From assembly GCF_042477335.2 (NCBI RefSeq), contig NC_091245.1, positions 223,075,501 through 223,139,500 of the forward strand: a stretch of 64,000 bases of DNA. Reading direction: 5' to 3'. A model generated the notes under the pieces. It saw nothing but the letters and a program-made list of their open reading frames with translations, was not told where the DNA came from and ran no database searches. How positions within the stretch are numbered: position 1 is the stretch's first letter; each line of letters begins with the position of its first letter. Positions 34,590 through 46,289 of the stretch are shown one piece after another. The position numbers were made by a program, and so were the translations under genes. This stretch comes from Ovis canadensis (Eukaryota > Chordata > Mammalia > Artiodactyla > Bovidae).

Positions 34590-36790
34590 AGAGATTAACC
34601 TGCTTTTGTATGCATGTGCAAACCTTCTTGAGAGCTAGTTCCCCATGGAGAAATCAAACTTGTGGCAACTTTTTGTAGCACGTATTAGAATGGATGAACA
34701 TTAATGAAGCCTTGTTTGTTTAATGCACGTAGCATTTTGTCTCAGAGGAGCTGAAATATCAGACATTTATCTGGCTTTTTTGATGGCAGAAAAAACGAGT
34801 TTGAGAGGTGAAAAGACAGAGCAGCATTTTTTTTTCACTAAGCCAACTGTTATTTTCTATTTAATCTCATTAATCTGCATATTTCTTGGAAGATAAGCAA
34901 CTATATTCTTTGACAAGATTATTTAATTCTAAATTGTATGCTACTTGTATTAGATACAATCAGAAAAGAGAATAGCGCCTAAACAAATACTTTCCAAAAG
35001 ATTTCCAGTGGGAATAAAATATTTTTGTCTTCAAATAGTAAATATTGCTTAGTCACAAGCTATATAAAACTGGAGAAAATGTAAAAAGGATAAAGTTTAG
35101 AAATGTTTTAAAATGTTAAGCTATGGTACAACTCCACCCAATGGATTTCTGTTGAATTTCACTTGGGCTGAGGAATACAATATATATTACATGCCATTTG
35201 AATTTATATTTGATCACAAACATTTGATCATAATTTTGTGAAAATTAAATGATTAGTGATATGGATAGAGAAAGGGCTGGAAAAAAAATATCCGGATGTA
35301 AACAGGTTTTGATAAATGTGGAAAATTTGGAGTGAATATATTTTCTATTTAAAAATAATGTTTCTACATTTTTCACCTATCTGCCTATATCTATGTATCT
35401 ATATGTAAACCTAATGGTGAAAAATGTTGATAACATTAAGTGGAAGAAAGAAACACTTTACAAAGTGCTAACGGGCAGGTTTTAGGACCCATCGTCTACA
35501 CGATTTAAAGGTTATACTGTTTAGATCTTACATCATGTTTTTAATTGGTTGTGACTTGTAATCTAATAGTTCAATAAAAATAGAAGTGAGATAACTGCAT
35601 TTTACTTCCACATTTTCCATTAATTTGGTTGGCTCTTATAGGCCAATAATTTAATATCTCTACTTCGGTTTCCTCTTCAGTGAAATGAGGACAACCACAT
35701 TAGATTTTCTTTTTCTTTTAACTTTAGCATGAAGAATTAATTGAGGCAATGGCTGGAGAGAATTGGAAGTATATGAAGAAAATATTCATTAATATTCTGC
35801 AAGGTACTAACATTACTTTATTTCTTGGACCATTATGGAAATACTGTCAATCTGATATTCTTGAAAACTAAGCCCAAATAAATAATGCTAAAAAACCCAA
35901 GATTGTGATAAAATCAATAAAAAATGAATAAAATGAGTGGCAATGGAGATTTGTTTAACTAAGCATGAGAAATAATTGGATGAATTAACTTCATGAATCA
36001 GTTAAGACTTAAGCTGCTAAAAATAAATTCAAATGTAGTGGCTTAAATAAGAAAGAAGTTAAATAATTTTTCCTTTTATGTAAGAGTCTGTTTGGAAATG
36101 AGTATTCAGATTGGCGACTCACTCACATTCCATTGGTAAGAATTTAGTCAGACAGCCATACCTAGCTTTTAGAGAGGCTGGGAAATGTAATTCCTAAGTA
36201 GTTTACTGTATTACCAGGGAAAAAAGGGTAAAAGAATTTTTTGTTTTGCTTTAGGTTAACATGCATTATGCTAGTGATGATATATTTAGCTTAGACTCTG
36301 AAAGTAGTTTGTGAAATCGCTGCATCACCAGATAGAAACCACATCTTAAATTTATTCTCTAGAGTATCTCATCTCATCCCTTGCTTTAAATTCCATCTAT
36401 ATGTTGATGATTCCCAAAATTTATATTTCCAGCTTTGATTATTGCTGAAAATACACTAGAGAGTTACAGTGAATAGTTTGCTCATCCATCCACTTGAATG
36501 TCAAATCAGATAATGGCACCAATATCCATCCAAAATCTAGAAGCCAGATTAGATTTTTCCCCATTTACGTGAAAACAATCTCTGAGTTTCCACCCTCACT
36601 TTCTTCCATTTGTAACGAAACTCTGGGTTTTAGATGGACACCTGGTCTCCCAGCTACAGAGTATATTTCCAGCTTCCCTTTGCAGTCAGATGTGGTCACA
36701 TGACCAAGTGCTGTTTAAAGGGATATAGACTGAAGCCAAGCAATTTCGAGGTCATGTCCATAAAACAAGTGGTGGTAGACTGAATTGTCA
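34590..36790. other. No gene recognised; weak MIR trace at 35640-35700
   Basis: AT-rich non-coding DNA. 'tacttcggtttcctcttcagtgaaatgagg' near 35661-35690 resembles the MIR core ('cctcagtttcctcatctgtaaaatgggg'). Confidence 0.45.
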
Positions 36791-36794
36791 AACT

Positions 36795-37040
36795 TGTACA
36801 TAAATATTTATAGAAACTTTATTATAAGATATAAAAATCTAGATACAATCAAATGTTCATTAAAAGGTGAGTGTATAAAAAATTGTGGTATATCTATCAA
36901 GCGAAATGATTCTCAGCAGCAAAAGGGAACAAACTGCTGATAAACACATCAACACACAAAAGTGTCAAAAACATGCTGAGTGAAAGAAGTTTTACACAGA
37001 AACATACAAACTTTATATTTACACTTTTGGTAAATTCAAG
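36795..37040 (+). repeat. Ancient L1 3'-region fragment
   Basis: 'aaaaattgtggtatatctatc ... attctcagcagcaaaagggaac' and 'aaaaacatgctgagtgaaag' match the conserved end of mammalian L1 ORF2/3' UTR, on the plus strand, strongly diverged. Confidence 0.8.
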
Positions 37041-37226
37041 AATAGAAAAAATTATTCCACAGTGGAAGAGAGCAGATCACTGACTGAAAGTATTAACTGC
37101 AGAGGCAAACAGGAGCTTTGGGGAAATGATATATATTTTCTGTATCATGATTTTAGTGGTAGTTACGTGCATATATTTATCAAAACTCATTGGATGTAAA
37201 CTTAAAATATGTGTATTTTATTGTAC

Positions 37227-37228
<2 letters not shown>

Positions 37229-37258
<30 letters not shown>
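37229..37258. repeat. (TG)n microsatellite
   Basis: About 15 TG units abutting the 3' end of a minus-strand Bov-tA. Confidence 0.95.
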
Positions 37259-37261
<3 letters not shown>

Positions 37262-37463
37262 TCAGTTGCTTAATCATGTCTGATTATTTGTGATCCTATA
37301 GACTGTAGCCCACCAGGCTCTTCTGTCCATGGAATTTTTCAGACAAGAATACTGGAATGGGTTACCGTTTCCTGTTCTAGGGGATCTTCCTGACCCAGAG
37401 ATTGAACCCACTTTTCTGGTATCTCCTATATTAGCAGGCAGATCCTTTACCACTGGGAAGACC
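37259..37463 (-). repeat. Bov-tA SINE, minus strand
   Basis: Plus-strand 'ctcagttgcttaatcatg ... gcaggcagatcctttaccac'. It forms an inverted pair with the Bov-tA copies at 37521-37838, across a TA tract. Confidence 0.9.
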
Positions 37464-37464
37464 A

Positions 37465-37484
37465 CTATATATATATCAGTTCAG

Positions 37485-37520
<36 letters not shown>
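37465..37520. repeat. (TA)n microsatellite
   Basis: TA runs at 37465-37476 and 37486-37520, split by 'cagttcagt'. Confidence 0.93.
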
Positions 37521-37524
<4 letters not shown>

Positions 37525-37629
37525 GTAGCTCAACTGGTAAAGAATCCATCTGCAATGCAGGAAACCCTGGTTCATTTCTTGGGTTGGGAAGATCTCCTGG
37601 AGAACAGATAGACTACCCACTCTAGTATT
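37521..37629 (+). repeat. Truncated Bov-tA SINE (5' half)
   Basis: Starts 'agtggtagctcaactggtaaag' and stops inside the Bov-A part ('actctagtattcctg'), where a complete Bov-tA begins. Confidence 0.9.
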
Positions 37630-37632
37630 CCT

Positions 37633-37838
37633 GGGCTTCCCTGGTGGCTCAAATGGTAAAGAATCCACCTGCAACGTGGGAGACCTGGCTTTGATCCCTG
37701 GGTTGGGAAGATTCCCTGGGGGAGGGTATGGCAACTTGTTCCAGTATTCTTGCCTGCAGAATCCCCATGGACAGAGGAGTCTGGTGGGCTACAGTGCATG
37801 GGGTCACTAAGAATTGGACATGAATGGGCAATTAAGAC
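37633..37838 (+). repeat. Bov-tA SINE
   Basis: A complete copy from 'gggcttccctggtggctcaa' to 'gacatgaatgggcaattaag', directly downstream of a truncated copy in the same orientation. It is followed by a (TATG)n/(TA)n tail. Confidence 0.93.
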
Positions 37839-37840
37839 AG

Positions 37841-37893
37841 ATATATGTATGTATGTATGTATGTATGTATATATATATATATATATATATATG
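37841..37893. repeat. (TATG)n(TA)n microsatellite
   Basis: Six or so TATG units followed by a TA run, just after the SINE tail. Confidence 0.95.
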
Positions 37894-38179
37894 GACACAG
37901 CACTATATGTGTATATACATGTATATATATTGATAAATTTGGGTGAAAGAAAAATGACCTTGTTTAGAGACCAAATGGTAAAAATTAAAAATCAATCATG
38001 TTGAAAAGAAGTACTTCACAGAACTAGAAATACAAATTGCCATTAGAAAATGTTTAAACTCACTATGAAGTAAACGAAAATTTAAGATTTGCAAATTTAT
38101 GATTTTCTCATATCAACTGCTACAAAAACAAACAGAAGATTCTGATATCTGGTCTGATGAGCTTCTTCTGGCAAGAAGT

Positions 38180-40206
38180 TTGGAAGTTACCATTCAGTCC
38201 TAACAAGTAAAAAGCTGACAAAGTGAAAAATCAACAGTGTTTCTTAGATCCATAGGAGAAATGAGGTCACAGGGCAAGCCACTGCTCCCCAGATTACAGA
38301 GACCTATCAGCAAATACAGAGAATCACAACTTGCTGGACCAGAAGCATCCTGGGGAGCCAGTGCCAGGGTCAGGAAATCACAACTGTGATTGAAGCATTG
38401 CAAGAGGTGCAGTGTAGACAACCCAGAAAAGTAAAAACTCCAGAGGGACCCAGTCATTGGAGGGACCTCACACTTTTGTGTGTTTTAACTTCTGAAATGT
38501 TACCAGGTTCTCATAGTGAATATTGGAGGAAAACCCCTCAAGTTTTTGGCAGGGGGAGGGGAAAAGTTATTTTAGAATATACCAGAGCTTTCAGTTCTTC
38601 TTCAGAAGATCTATCCTTAGGAACAGTTATTTAGTCAGAGTCTAACCTGCTGGGATTTTTGCAGAGTCTAACCGACCTGGGGGAAGGGAAATACTCAGCT
38701 CCAGATGATGGGTCATTCTGTCCCAGCTGAAGGGGAGGTAGGGCGACTGAGAAGCGTACGGGACGTTCACAGTCCAGAGTGTTAAAGTATGTGAGGCAAA
38801 ACTGGAAAAACTGAAAGCAGAAATATATAAGTTGATTATTATGGTTGGAGACTTCAACACTTCTCTATCTGAAATAGACAAGTTCAGGAGGAAAAAAATC
38901 AGTAAGGACAGACTGAATTCATCAACATCATCAGTCAGCTGGATATAAAGGACATCAATAGACTGCTTCATACAGCAAGGGCAGAATGCACATTCTTCTA
39001 AAGCACACATGGATTTTCACCAAGATAGGCCACATTCTAGGCCATAAAATACACATTAATACATTTAAAACAATAGAAATCACACAGTGTCTGCTCTCAA
39101 ACCATAAAGAAGCTAAACTAGAAATCAATAATGGGATGATTGCTGGAAAATCTTTAAATACTTAAAGATTAAACAACACACTCTAAATAACACATAGGTC
39201 AAAGAAGGAATATAAGCAAAATGAAAACATATATTTTGAACCAAATGAAAAATTAGACACAATTTATCAATAATTGTGGGATGCAGTGATTACAGTGTTT
39301 AGGAGGGAAATTTCCAGCATTCAATGTATACATTGGGAGAATGTAATACTTATGGGATCTAAAATCAATTATCTAAGTTTCTACCTTAGGAATCTAAAGA
39401 AAAAAATAAGACAAAATTAAATCCAAAGTAAAAAGAAGAAAAGAAATGATAAGAATTAAAGCAGAAATCAATAAAATTGAAAATGGAAATCAACAGAGAA
39501 AATAAGTGGAATAAATAGCTGGTTCTTTGAAATGATCAATAAAATCAAAGTCTCTATCTAAGCTACCTAAGGAAAAATGAGAGAACAACTCTATGTCCAC
39601 AGATTTGATAACCTAGATGAAATGGACCAGTTTCTTGAAAGACAAAATTTGCCAACACACACATAGTAGACTATCTGATAGGCCTGTTGCTAAGTCACTT
39701 CAGTCGTGTCCAACTCTGTGTGACCCCATAGACAGCAGCCTACCAGGCTCCCCCATCCCTGGGATTCTCCAGGCAAGAACACCGGAGTGGGTTGCCATTT
39801 CCTTCTCCAATGCATGAAAGTGAAAAGTGAAAGTGAAGTCACTCAGTTGTGTCCGACTCTTGGCGACCCCATGGACTGCAGCCTACCAGGCTCCTTCATC
39901 CATGGGATTTTCCAGGCAAGAGTACTGGAGTGGGGTGCCATTGCCTTCTCCTATTAAACAAATGAGCCAATAATTAATAAACTTTCAAAACTGAAAGCAA
40001 CACGTTTCACTGGTGAATTCCACCATACATTTAAGGAAGAAATTATACCACTCTTGTACAATTTCTTTCAGAAGGGCAGCACAGGCACTACTTTAATTCA
40101 TTCTGTGAGGCTAGCATTACCCTAGTAACAAAACCCAGAAAAGGACATTATAGGAAAAGAAAACTATCAACTAATATCTCGCATGATATAAATGCAAAAA
40201 TTCCAT
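38180..40206 (+). pseudogene. Old L1 fragment (5' region and partial ORF2), interrupted by a Bov-A2
   Basis: From about 38800 the DNA translates, with stops, to an L1 endonuclease-like piece ('VGDFNTSLSEID' near 38850), then further ORF2. After the SINE at 39685-39951 it resumes as 'FTGEFHHTFKEEIIPLLYNF'-like RT sequence to about 40206. 38180-38780 looks like an older L1 5' region ('gaggtcacagggcaagccactgctcccc'), from memory and less certain. It is heavily decayed and much older than the L1 at 18869. Confidence 0.75.
39685..39951 (-). repeat. Bov-A2 SINE, minus strand, inside old L1
   Basis: Plus-strand 'tgttgctaagtcacttcagtc ... gaaaagtgaaagtgaagtcac ... ttgccttctcc' is the reverse complement of dimeric Bov-A2. 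L1 sequence continues on both sides. Confidence 0.94.
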
Positions 40207-40349
40207 CTTTGGATCCATAAATATTGGAGATCATCCCTTTTCCTCAACTTTTACTCTAATTCCAAGTCCACTAATGAATTTGTCATATAGATATTTGATC
40301 CTTATTTTCATTTTAATTCTGCTATCTTGTCTTAGGCCAGTAATATCTG

Positions 40350-40412
40350 CCTGAACCAGGGTCTCCTGCATTGCAGGACTATTCTTTACCAACTGAGCTA
40401 CCAGTGAAGCCT
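40350..40412 (-). repeat. Bov-tA SINE head fragment
   Basis: 'gaaccagggtctcctgcattgcagg ... ttctttaccaactgagctacc' is the reverse complement of the tRNA-like part only. Confidence 0.8.
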
Positions 40413-40553
40413 CACTATGGCTATTGCCTCTTAATTAGTCTCTCCTTTGCCAGACTTGTATGACTGTCATTTCTTTTATCCCATTTCTACTTCTCCTAAG
40501 TTCCTTTCAAGTTTCACTAATGCTGGCATTTTCAGAGTCTCGAAACTTACCAT

Positions 40554-40769
40554 GGGCTTCCCCGATGGCTCAGTGGGTAAAGAATTCACTCTTCAAGGCA
40601 GGAGACTCAGAAGATGTGGGCTCAATCCCTGGGTCAGGAAGATACCCTGGAGGAGGAAATGGCAACCCACTCCAGTATTCATGCATGAAAATCCCATGGA
40701 TAGAGGAGCCTGGTGGGCTGCAGTCCAAAGAGTTGCAAAGAGTCAAACACAACTGAACAGCAGAACAGC
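40554..40769 (+). repeat. Bov-tA SINE with 11-bp target duplication
   Basis: 'gggcttccccgatggctcag' head to 'cacaactgaacagcag'. The flanks are 'aaacttaccat' (40543-40553) and 'aaacttagcat' (40770-40780), one mismatch. Confidence 0.92.
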
Positions 40770-40859
40770 AAACTTAGCATATTCTGACTCCTCATGGGGA
40801 AGTTTGCATGTTTTTTTTTTTTTTCCTACCCACAACATGCCCTAATTTTCTGCACTCCC

Positions 40860-41140
40860 CTGATCAAATCTGGAGTTCCTACTCAACATCTGAGTCAAAT
40901 CAAAATCATTTAGGCTAAGAAATTTTTCTTGAACTTTCAACTGTTGTGTTAATTTCCTTCCTCTGTGCTTCTATAGTATTATGTTCTCACACAGTTTTAG
41001 TAATTAATATTCCGAGTTTCTTGTCTGTATCTCCTGTCTTTTCTGCAATAGCAGAATACAAATTTATCCTGCTCATCCTTGTAGCCATTATTTATCCAGG
41101 TAACTGGGACAAAATATGTTCTCAAGAAGTATTTGGTTGA
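40860..41140 (+). repeat. L2-like ancient LINE 3' fragment
   Basis: 'tgtagccattatttatccagg ... caagaagtatttggttga' has the shape of the L2 3' end ('gtaggtgctcaataaatatttgttga'). Low similarity. Confidence 0.4.
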
Positions 41141-41144
41141 TGTC

Positions 41145-41905
41145 TACACCTTCATGAAAGCTAGCTACATTATATACATATGGTTTTTTGAATCATTGCA
41201 AAGATGGATAATACATAGGTCATGTTAACTCACAGTAGGCATAAGAATGGTAAGTCTAGTTTGTTCTACAGTGGAGAGAGTTGCGACAATTCCTTCAGGA
41301 TGTTTTGGGAGCAACTTCTGCAAAAGGTAAGGCTGTTATAAAATGTTTCACAAAATCCAATGAAAAATCTGCCCTTGGGGATCAGAGCCATAGAATAAAG
41401 TTGATGAAAGAAAATTATTGTTAGACATCTCATGTCAAACAAACCTAATAACTCTTGTTTTGTGCCTCCCAGCTTGAGCGCATAAGAGAAAAAATGCAAA
41501 TTTTCCAAATGAAGTAGAACTAACAGTGCATAAATCTCAAGAAGACAGTAGATACACTTATTAAAACTTGGCAAAGATCAAAATGAATGTCGTTTTCTCA
41601 GAAATGTCAGCTTTTTTTCTTTTTAAGATTAGCTTTTTCCTAAAGCTACATCAATTATAAATAATTGTCTGCTACAAAACTAGCACTGCTAAGCTTAAAG
41701 AAAATAAACTAAGAAATTAAACTAATTAAAAAATAAACAAAAGGTTTTTATCCTTTTTTGATAGAATGGCTTCAAAATATGCCAAATGACCTTCCTACCC
41801 TTGTATATGTAGGAATATTAATTTAAAATTATGAGAGACGTGGATTAATGTTCAACCATTGTTTAAAATAATTCCCTGGAAATCTAACTTTGGACTTATA
41901 AAAGA
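41145..41905. other. No gene recognised
   Basis: AT-rich non-coding DNA. The 102-codon minus-strand frame (41266-41574) has no motif or exon context that I recognise. Confidence 0.45.
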
Positions 41906-41909
41906 AGTA

Positions 41910-42122
41910 GGGGCTTCTCTGGTGGCTCAGGTGGTAAAGAATCTGCCTGTAATGTAGGAGACCATGGTTCAATCCCTGGGTTGGAAAGATCCCTTGGAGA
42001 AGGGAATGGCTACCTATTCTAGTATTCTTGCCTGGAGAATTCCATGGATAGAGGAGATTGGTGGGCTACAGGATCACAGGATCACAGGATCACAGGATCA
42101 CAAAGAGTCAGACACGATTGAG
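41910..42122 (+). repeat. Bov-tA SINE with internal 8-bp expansion
   Basis: 'ggggcttctctggtggctcagg' to 'gacacgattgagtgcc'. Where consensus reads 'agtccatggggtcgcaaagag' there are four copies of 'ggatcaca' (42071-42102), a local microsatellite birth inside the SINE. Confidence 0.92.
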
Positions 42123-42537
42123 TGCCTAGTTACTTTAGTACTACAATTCTAACAGGCATTGTAGTCAAGATTTTTTTTTTTTCTGTGCAACTGAAACTAA
42201 GCTGTGCTAGTTTAAATAATAAAGGGGAATTTAAGATTATTAGAGTATATCATGGAACCCAAAGGCTAGAATGTCGCTAGTTCTCAGGAAAGGGAACACT
42301 TCTATAAAATTCATTCTTTTCTGTCTTTTTAAAATTCCTTTTGTCTTTTCTTCCATTTTTTTTCTTTCATTTTTTTTCTTTCATTTGTCCACATGGCAGA
42401 ATATTGCTAACCCAAGAATCACTTTCTCAGTCTCAAATCTACATTATCACAAGAAAGAATCTTGTTTGAATTTATTCATTTATATACTCTGTCCACTAAA
42501 TCGTTACCAGCGTGGCCCAGGATTGTGCAGGAAAACT

Positions 42538-42584
42538 CAAAAGCTCACAAATTGTTGGCTTCAAAAGCTCACAAATTGTTGCCA
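42538..42584. repeat. Short tandem duplication (period 24)
   Basis: 'aaaagctcacaaattgttg' appears twice, spaced by 24 bp. Confidence 0.9.
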
Positions 42585-42624
42585 GGCAAAGGGAGGGAAA
42601 TGAGGTGCAGATTATGGGTATCAG

Positions 42625-44480
42625 TCAGTCAGTCAGTCAGTTCATTCCCTCAGTCGTGTCCGACTCTTTGTGACCCATGAATCCCAGCACGCCAGGCCTC
42701 CCTGTCCATCACCAACTCCTGGAGTTCACTCAGACTCATGTCCATCGAGTCTGTGATGCCATCCAGCCATCTCATCCTCTGTCATCCTGTTCTTCTCCTG
42801 CCCCCAATCCCTCCCAGCATGAGTCTTTTCCAGTGAGCCAACTCTTCGCATGAGGTGGCCAAAGTACTGGAGTTTCAGCTTTAGCATCATTCTTTCCAAA
42901 GAAATCACAGGGCTGATCTCCTTCAGAATGGGCTGGTTGGATCTCCTTGCAGTCCAAGGGACTCTCAAGAGTCTTCTCCAACACCACAGTTCAGAAGCAT
43001 CAATTCTTCAGCACTCAGCTTTCTTCACAGTCCAACTCTCACATCCATACATGACCACTGGAAAAACCATAGCCTTGACTAGATGGACCTTTGTTGGCAA
43101 AGTAATGTCTCTGCTTTTGAATATGCTATCTAGGTTGGTCATAACTTTCCTTCCAAGGAGTAAGTGTCTTTTAATTTCATGGCTGCAGTCACCATGTGCA
43201 GTGATTTTGGAGCCCCCAAAAATAAAGTCTGACACTGTTTCCACTGGTTCCTCATTTATTTCCCATGAAGTGATAGGACCAGATGCCATGATTTTAGTTT
43301 TCTAAGTGTTGAGCTTTAAGCCAACTTTTTCACTTTCCTCTTTCACTTTCATCAAGAGGTTCTTTAGTTCCTCTTCACTTTCTGCCATAAGGGTGGTGGT
43401 CATCCGCATATCTGAGGTTATTGATATTTCTCCCGGCAGTCTTGATTCCAGCTTGTGCTTCTTCCAGCCCAGCGTTTGTCATGATGTACTTTGCATAGAA
43501 GTTAAATAAGCAGGGTGACAATATACAGCCTTGGAGTACTCCTTTTCCTATTTGGAACCAGTCTGTTGTTCCATGTCCAGTTTTAACTGTTGCCTCCTGA
43601 CCTGCATATAGGTTTCTCAAGAGGCAGGTCAGGTGGTCTGGTATTCCCATCTCTTTCAGAATTTTCCACAGTTTATTGGGATCCACACAGTCTAAGGCTT
43701 TGGCATAGTCAATGAAGCAGAAATAGATGTTTTTCTGGAATTCTCTTGCTTTTTCCATGCTCCAGCAGATGTTGGCAATTTGATCTCTGGTTCCTCTGCC
43801 TTTTCTAAAACCAGCTGAACATCAGGAAGTTCACGGTTCACGTATTGCTGAAGCCTGGCTTGGAGAATTTGAAGATTACTTTACTAGCGTGTGAGATGAG
43901 TGCAATTGTGTGGTAGTTTGAGCATTCTTTGGCATTGCTTTTCTTTGGGATTGGAAAGAAAACTGACCTTTTCCAGTCCTGTGGCCACTGCTGAGTTTTC
44001 CAAATTTGTTGGCATATGGAGTGCAGCACTTTCACAGCATCATCTTTCAGGATTTGAAGTAGCTCAACTGGAATTCCATCACCTCCACTAGCTTTGTTCG
44101 TAGTGATGCTTTCTAAGGCCCACTTGACTTCACATTCTAGGATATCTGGCTCTAGGTGAGTGATCACACCATCATGATTATCTGGGTCATGAAGATCTTT
44201 TTTTGTACAGTTCTTCTGTGTATTCTTGCTACCTCTTCTTAATATCTTTTGTTTCTGTTAGGTCAATACCATTTCTGTCCTTTATCGAGCGCATCTTTGC
44301 ATGAAATGTTCCCTTGGTATCTCTAATTTTCTTGAAAAGATCTCTGGTGTTTCCCATTCTGTTGTTTTCCTCTGTTTCTTTGCCTTGATCCCTGAGGAAG
44401 GCTTTCTTATCTCTCCTTGCTATTCTTTGGAACTCTGCATTCAGATGCTTATATATTCCCTTTTCTCCTTTGCTTTTCGC
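42625..44480 (-). mobile_element. BovB LINE, 5'-truncated, ~1.85 kb
   Basis: Minus strand; the 3' tail repeats (cagt)n lie at 42628-42640 and the 5' truncation is near 44480. It covers the RT domain: 'MITHLEPDILECEVKWALES' (44167 down), 'FIDYAKALDCVD' and 'GVLQGCILSPCLFNFYAKYI' (43758 down). At the active site it reads 'LRYADDHHPYGRK': a frameshift follows the YADD motif immediately. Several further frame breaks make it a pseudogene. Confidence 0.92.
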
Positions 44481-44511
44481 TTCTTTTCTTATACTTTATT
44501 GTTATTGTTTT

Positions 44512-45060
44512 TCAGTAGCTAAGTTGCGTCTGACTCTTTGTGACCCCATGGACTGCGGCACGCCGGGCTTCCCTGTCCTTCCCTATTTCCTGGAGTATGA
44601 TCAAACTCATGTTGATAGAGTGGTGATGCCAGCCAACCATCTCATGCTATGTCTTCCCCTTCTCCTCTTGTCCTCAGTCTTTCCCAGTATCAGGGTCATT
44701 TCCAATGATTTGGCTCTTCGCATCAGGTGGCCAAACTGTGGGAACTTCAGCTTTCCCATCAGTCTTTCCAATGTATATTCAGGGTTGATTTCCTTTAGGA
44801 TTAACTGGGTTTTCTCCTTGCAGGCATGGGACTCTCAAGAGTCTTCTCTAACACGATAGTTCAAAAGCATCAATTCTTTGGCACTCAGCCTTCTTTATGA
44901 TCTAACTCTTACATCCATACACTACTACTGGAAAAACCACAGCTTTGACTATTATCGACATTTGTTGGCAGCAAAGAGATGTCTCTGGTTTTCAATATAC
45001 TGTTTAGGTTTGTCATAGCTTTTCTTCCAAGGAGTGAGCATCAGTCTTTAGATGGAACCA
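44512..45060 (-). mobile_element. Older BovB 3' fragment
   Basis: Same orientation as its neighbour but more diverged. 'gactgcggcacgccgggcttccc' (3' end) runs through 'gagatgtctctggttttcaatatactg' to about 45050. The two elements are separated by about 30 bp of AT-rich DNA. Confidence 0.9.
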
Positions 45061-45064
45061 AAAA

Positions 45065-46145
45065 ATACTAACCTCATATTAAATTGGAAAGTGTAGAGAA
45101 AAACAAAATAAAATAATTTTTTGTTCAAATAGATTTTTTTTTCTAAAAACCTCATCACCTGAATTTTCTCTTTGCCTGCTTTGAACTTCTTCACCTAAGC
45201 TGAGTGTAGGTTTATTTATATTGGCAACACGTTTCAGAGACCAATGGCAATTCTTTTTTTTTTTTTAACAATTACTTTAGTGCATGCTTCTCAATGGTAA
45301 AATATGAATGACACTGAGAATAACTGAGAATCACATTAATACATTCATGCATGGTGTCATGTTCATTTGTGAGGACCTTGCAATGAACACTGCAAGATAA
45401 AAAGGCCAAGTATTTGTTTCATATCCATCTATTTTAGGTATGGTGGATGAATAGCTCTATGAAATCCAGCTCCTCCATAGTTTTTTGAATGCTCCTGGGA
45501 CATTTTTAACTCCTCCTTTAGCTGTGGTTACTCTCTATATGTTGATGGCATGACCAGACACTCTAATATACATGACCCATCACTCTCCCTACAACTCGAC
45601 CTAATTTTACTTTTGAGATGACAGTTGGAAACAATAAAAATATTTCTGATCGCTATCTCAAGATTACAAACTTGAAAAGTGAACTCATTTCTGTGCCATC
45701 TCTATGGTCCTCATTCTGTGAACTGTTCCCTGTTTGACATCCACGTTTCTTCAGTCTTCAGATCCTGCTGGAGTTTATGAAATCCCCTTGAATCTCTTTC
45801 CTTTGGCCTGTGCCCTCTGCATCGATTTATTCCAGACTCATCATTTCTATGTTAGACTAATATAACCATACTTTAAATATGTCTTTTTCTCTCCATTTTA
45901 TCCTTTGGCTCTATTTGCATTTCAGCATGCTGAGATGACTACTTTGTTTAAAAAAAAAATTTTGTTGTTTCCACTGTGAACAGTGTAATGTCTGAGGTGC
46001 TTTTAAATTTGACTCTAGCACAGCTTTTTATCTTATCTCCCTGCCGTCTATATTATGTCTGGACCAACCAGAACTTCTGGCTATGCCACACATGTCTCTC
46101 TCCCATACGTTGTGAATATAGTACTTGCTACATTACATATTATTT
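45065..46145. other. No gene recognised
   Basis: Non-coding DNA. The pyrimidine-rich part 45700-46000 is loosely L2-like but not assignable. Confidence 0.4.
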
Positions 46146-46149
46146 GTGA

Positions 46150-46285
46150 TCTCTTACTTTCTTCAATAGACAATGGGTTCCTCAAAGGCAGAGATAGAGC
46201 CTTTGTTCCTGTTTGTATCCACTTTTAGGAAGTGTCAACAATAGAGCAGGTGTTGTATAAATACTGGTTGAAAACGACATGCCCA
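46150..46285 (+). repeat. L2 3'-end remnant
   Basis: 'ctcaaaggcagagatagagcc ... tttgtatccacttt ... gagcaggtgttgtataaatactggttga' follows the L2 3' consensus order. Confidence 0.7.
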
Positions 46286-46289
46286 TTGA

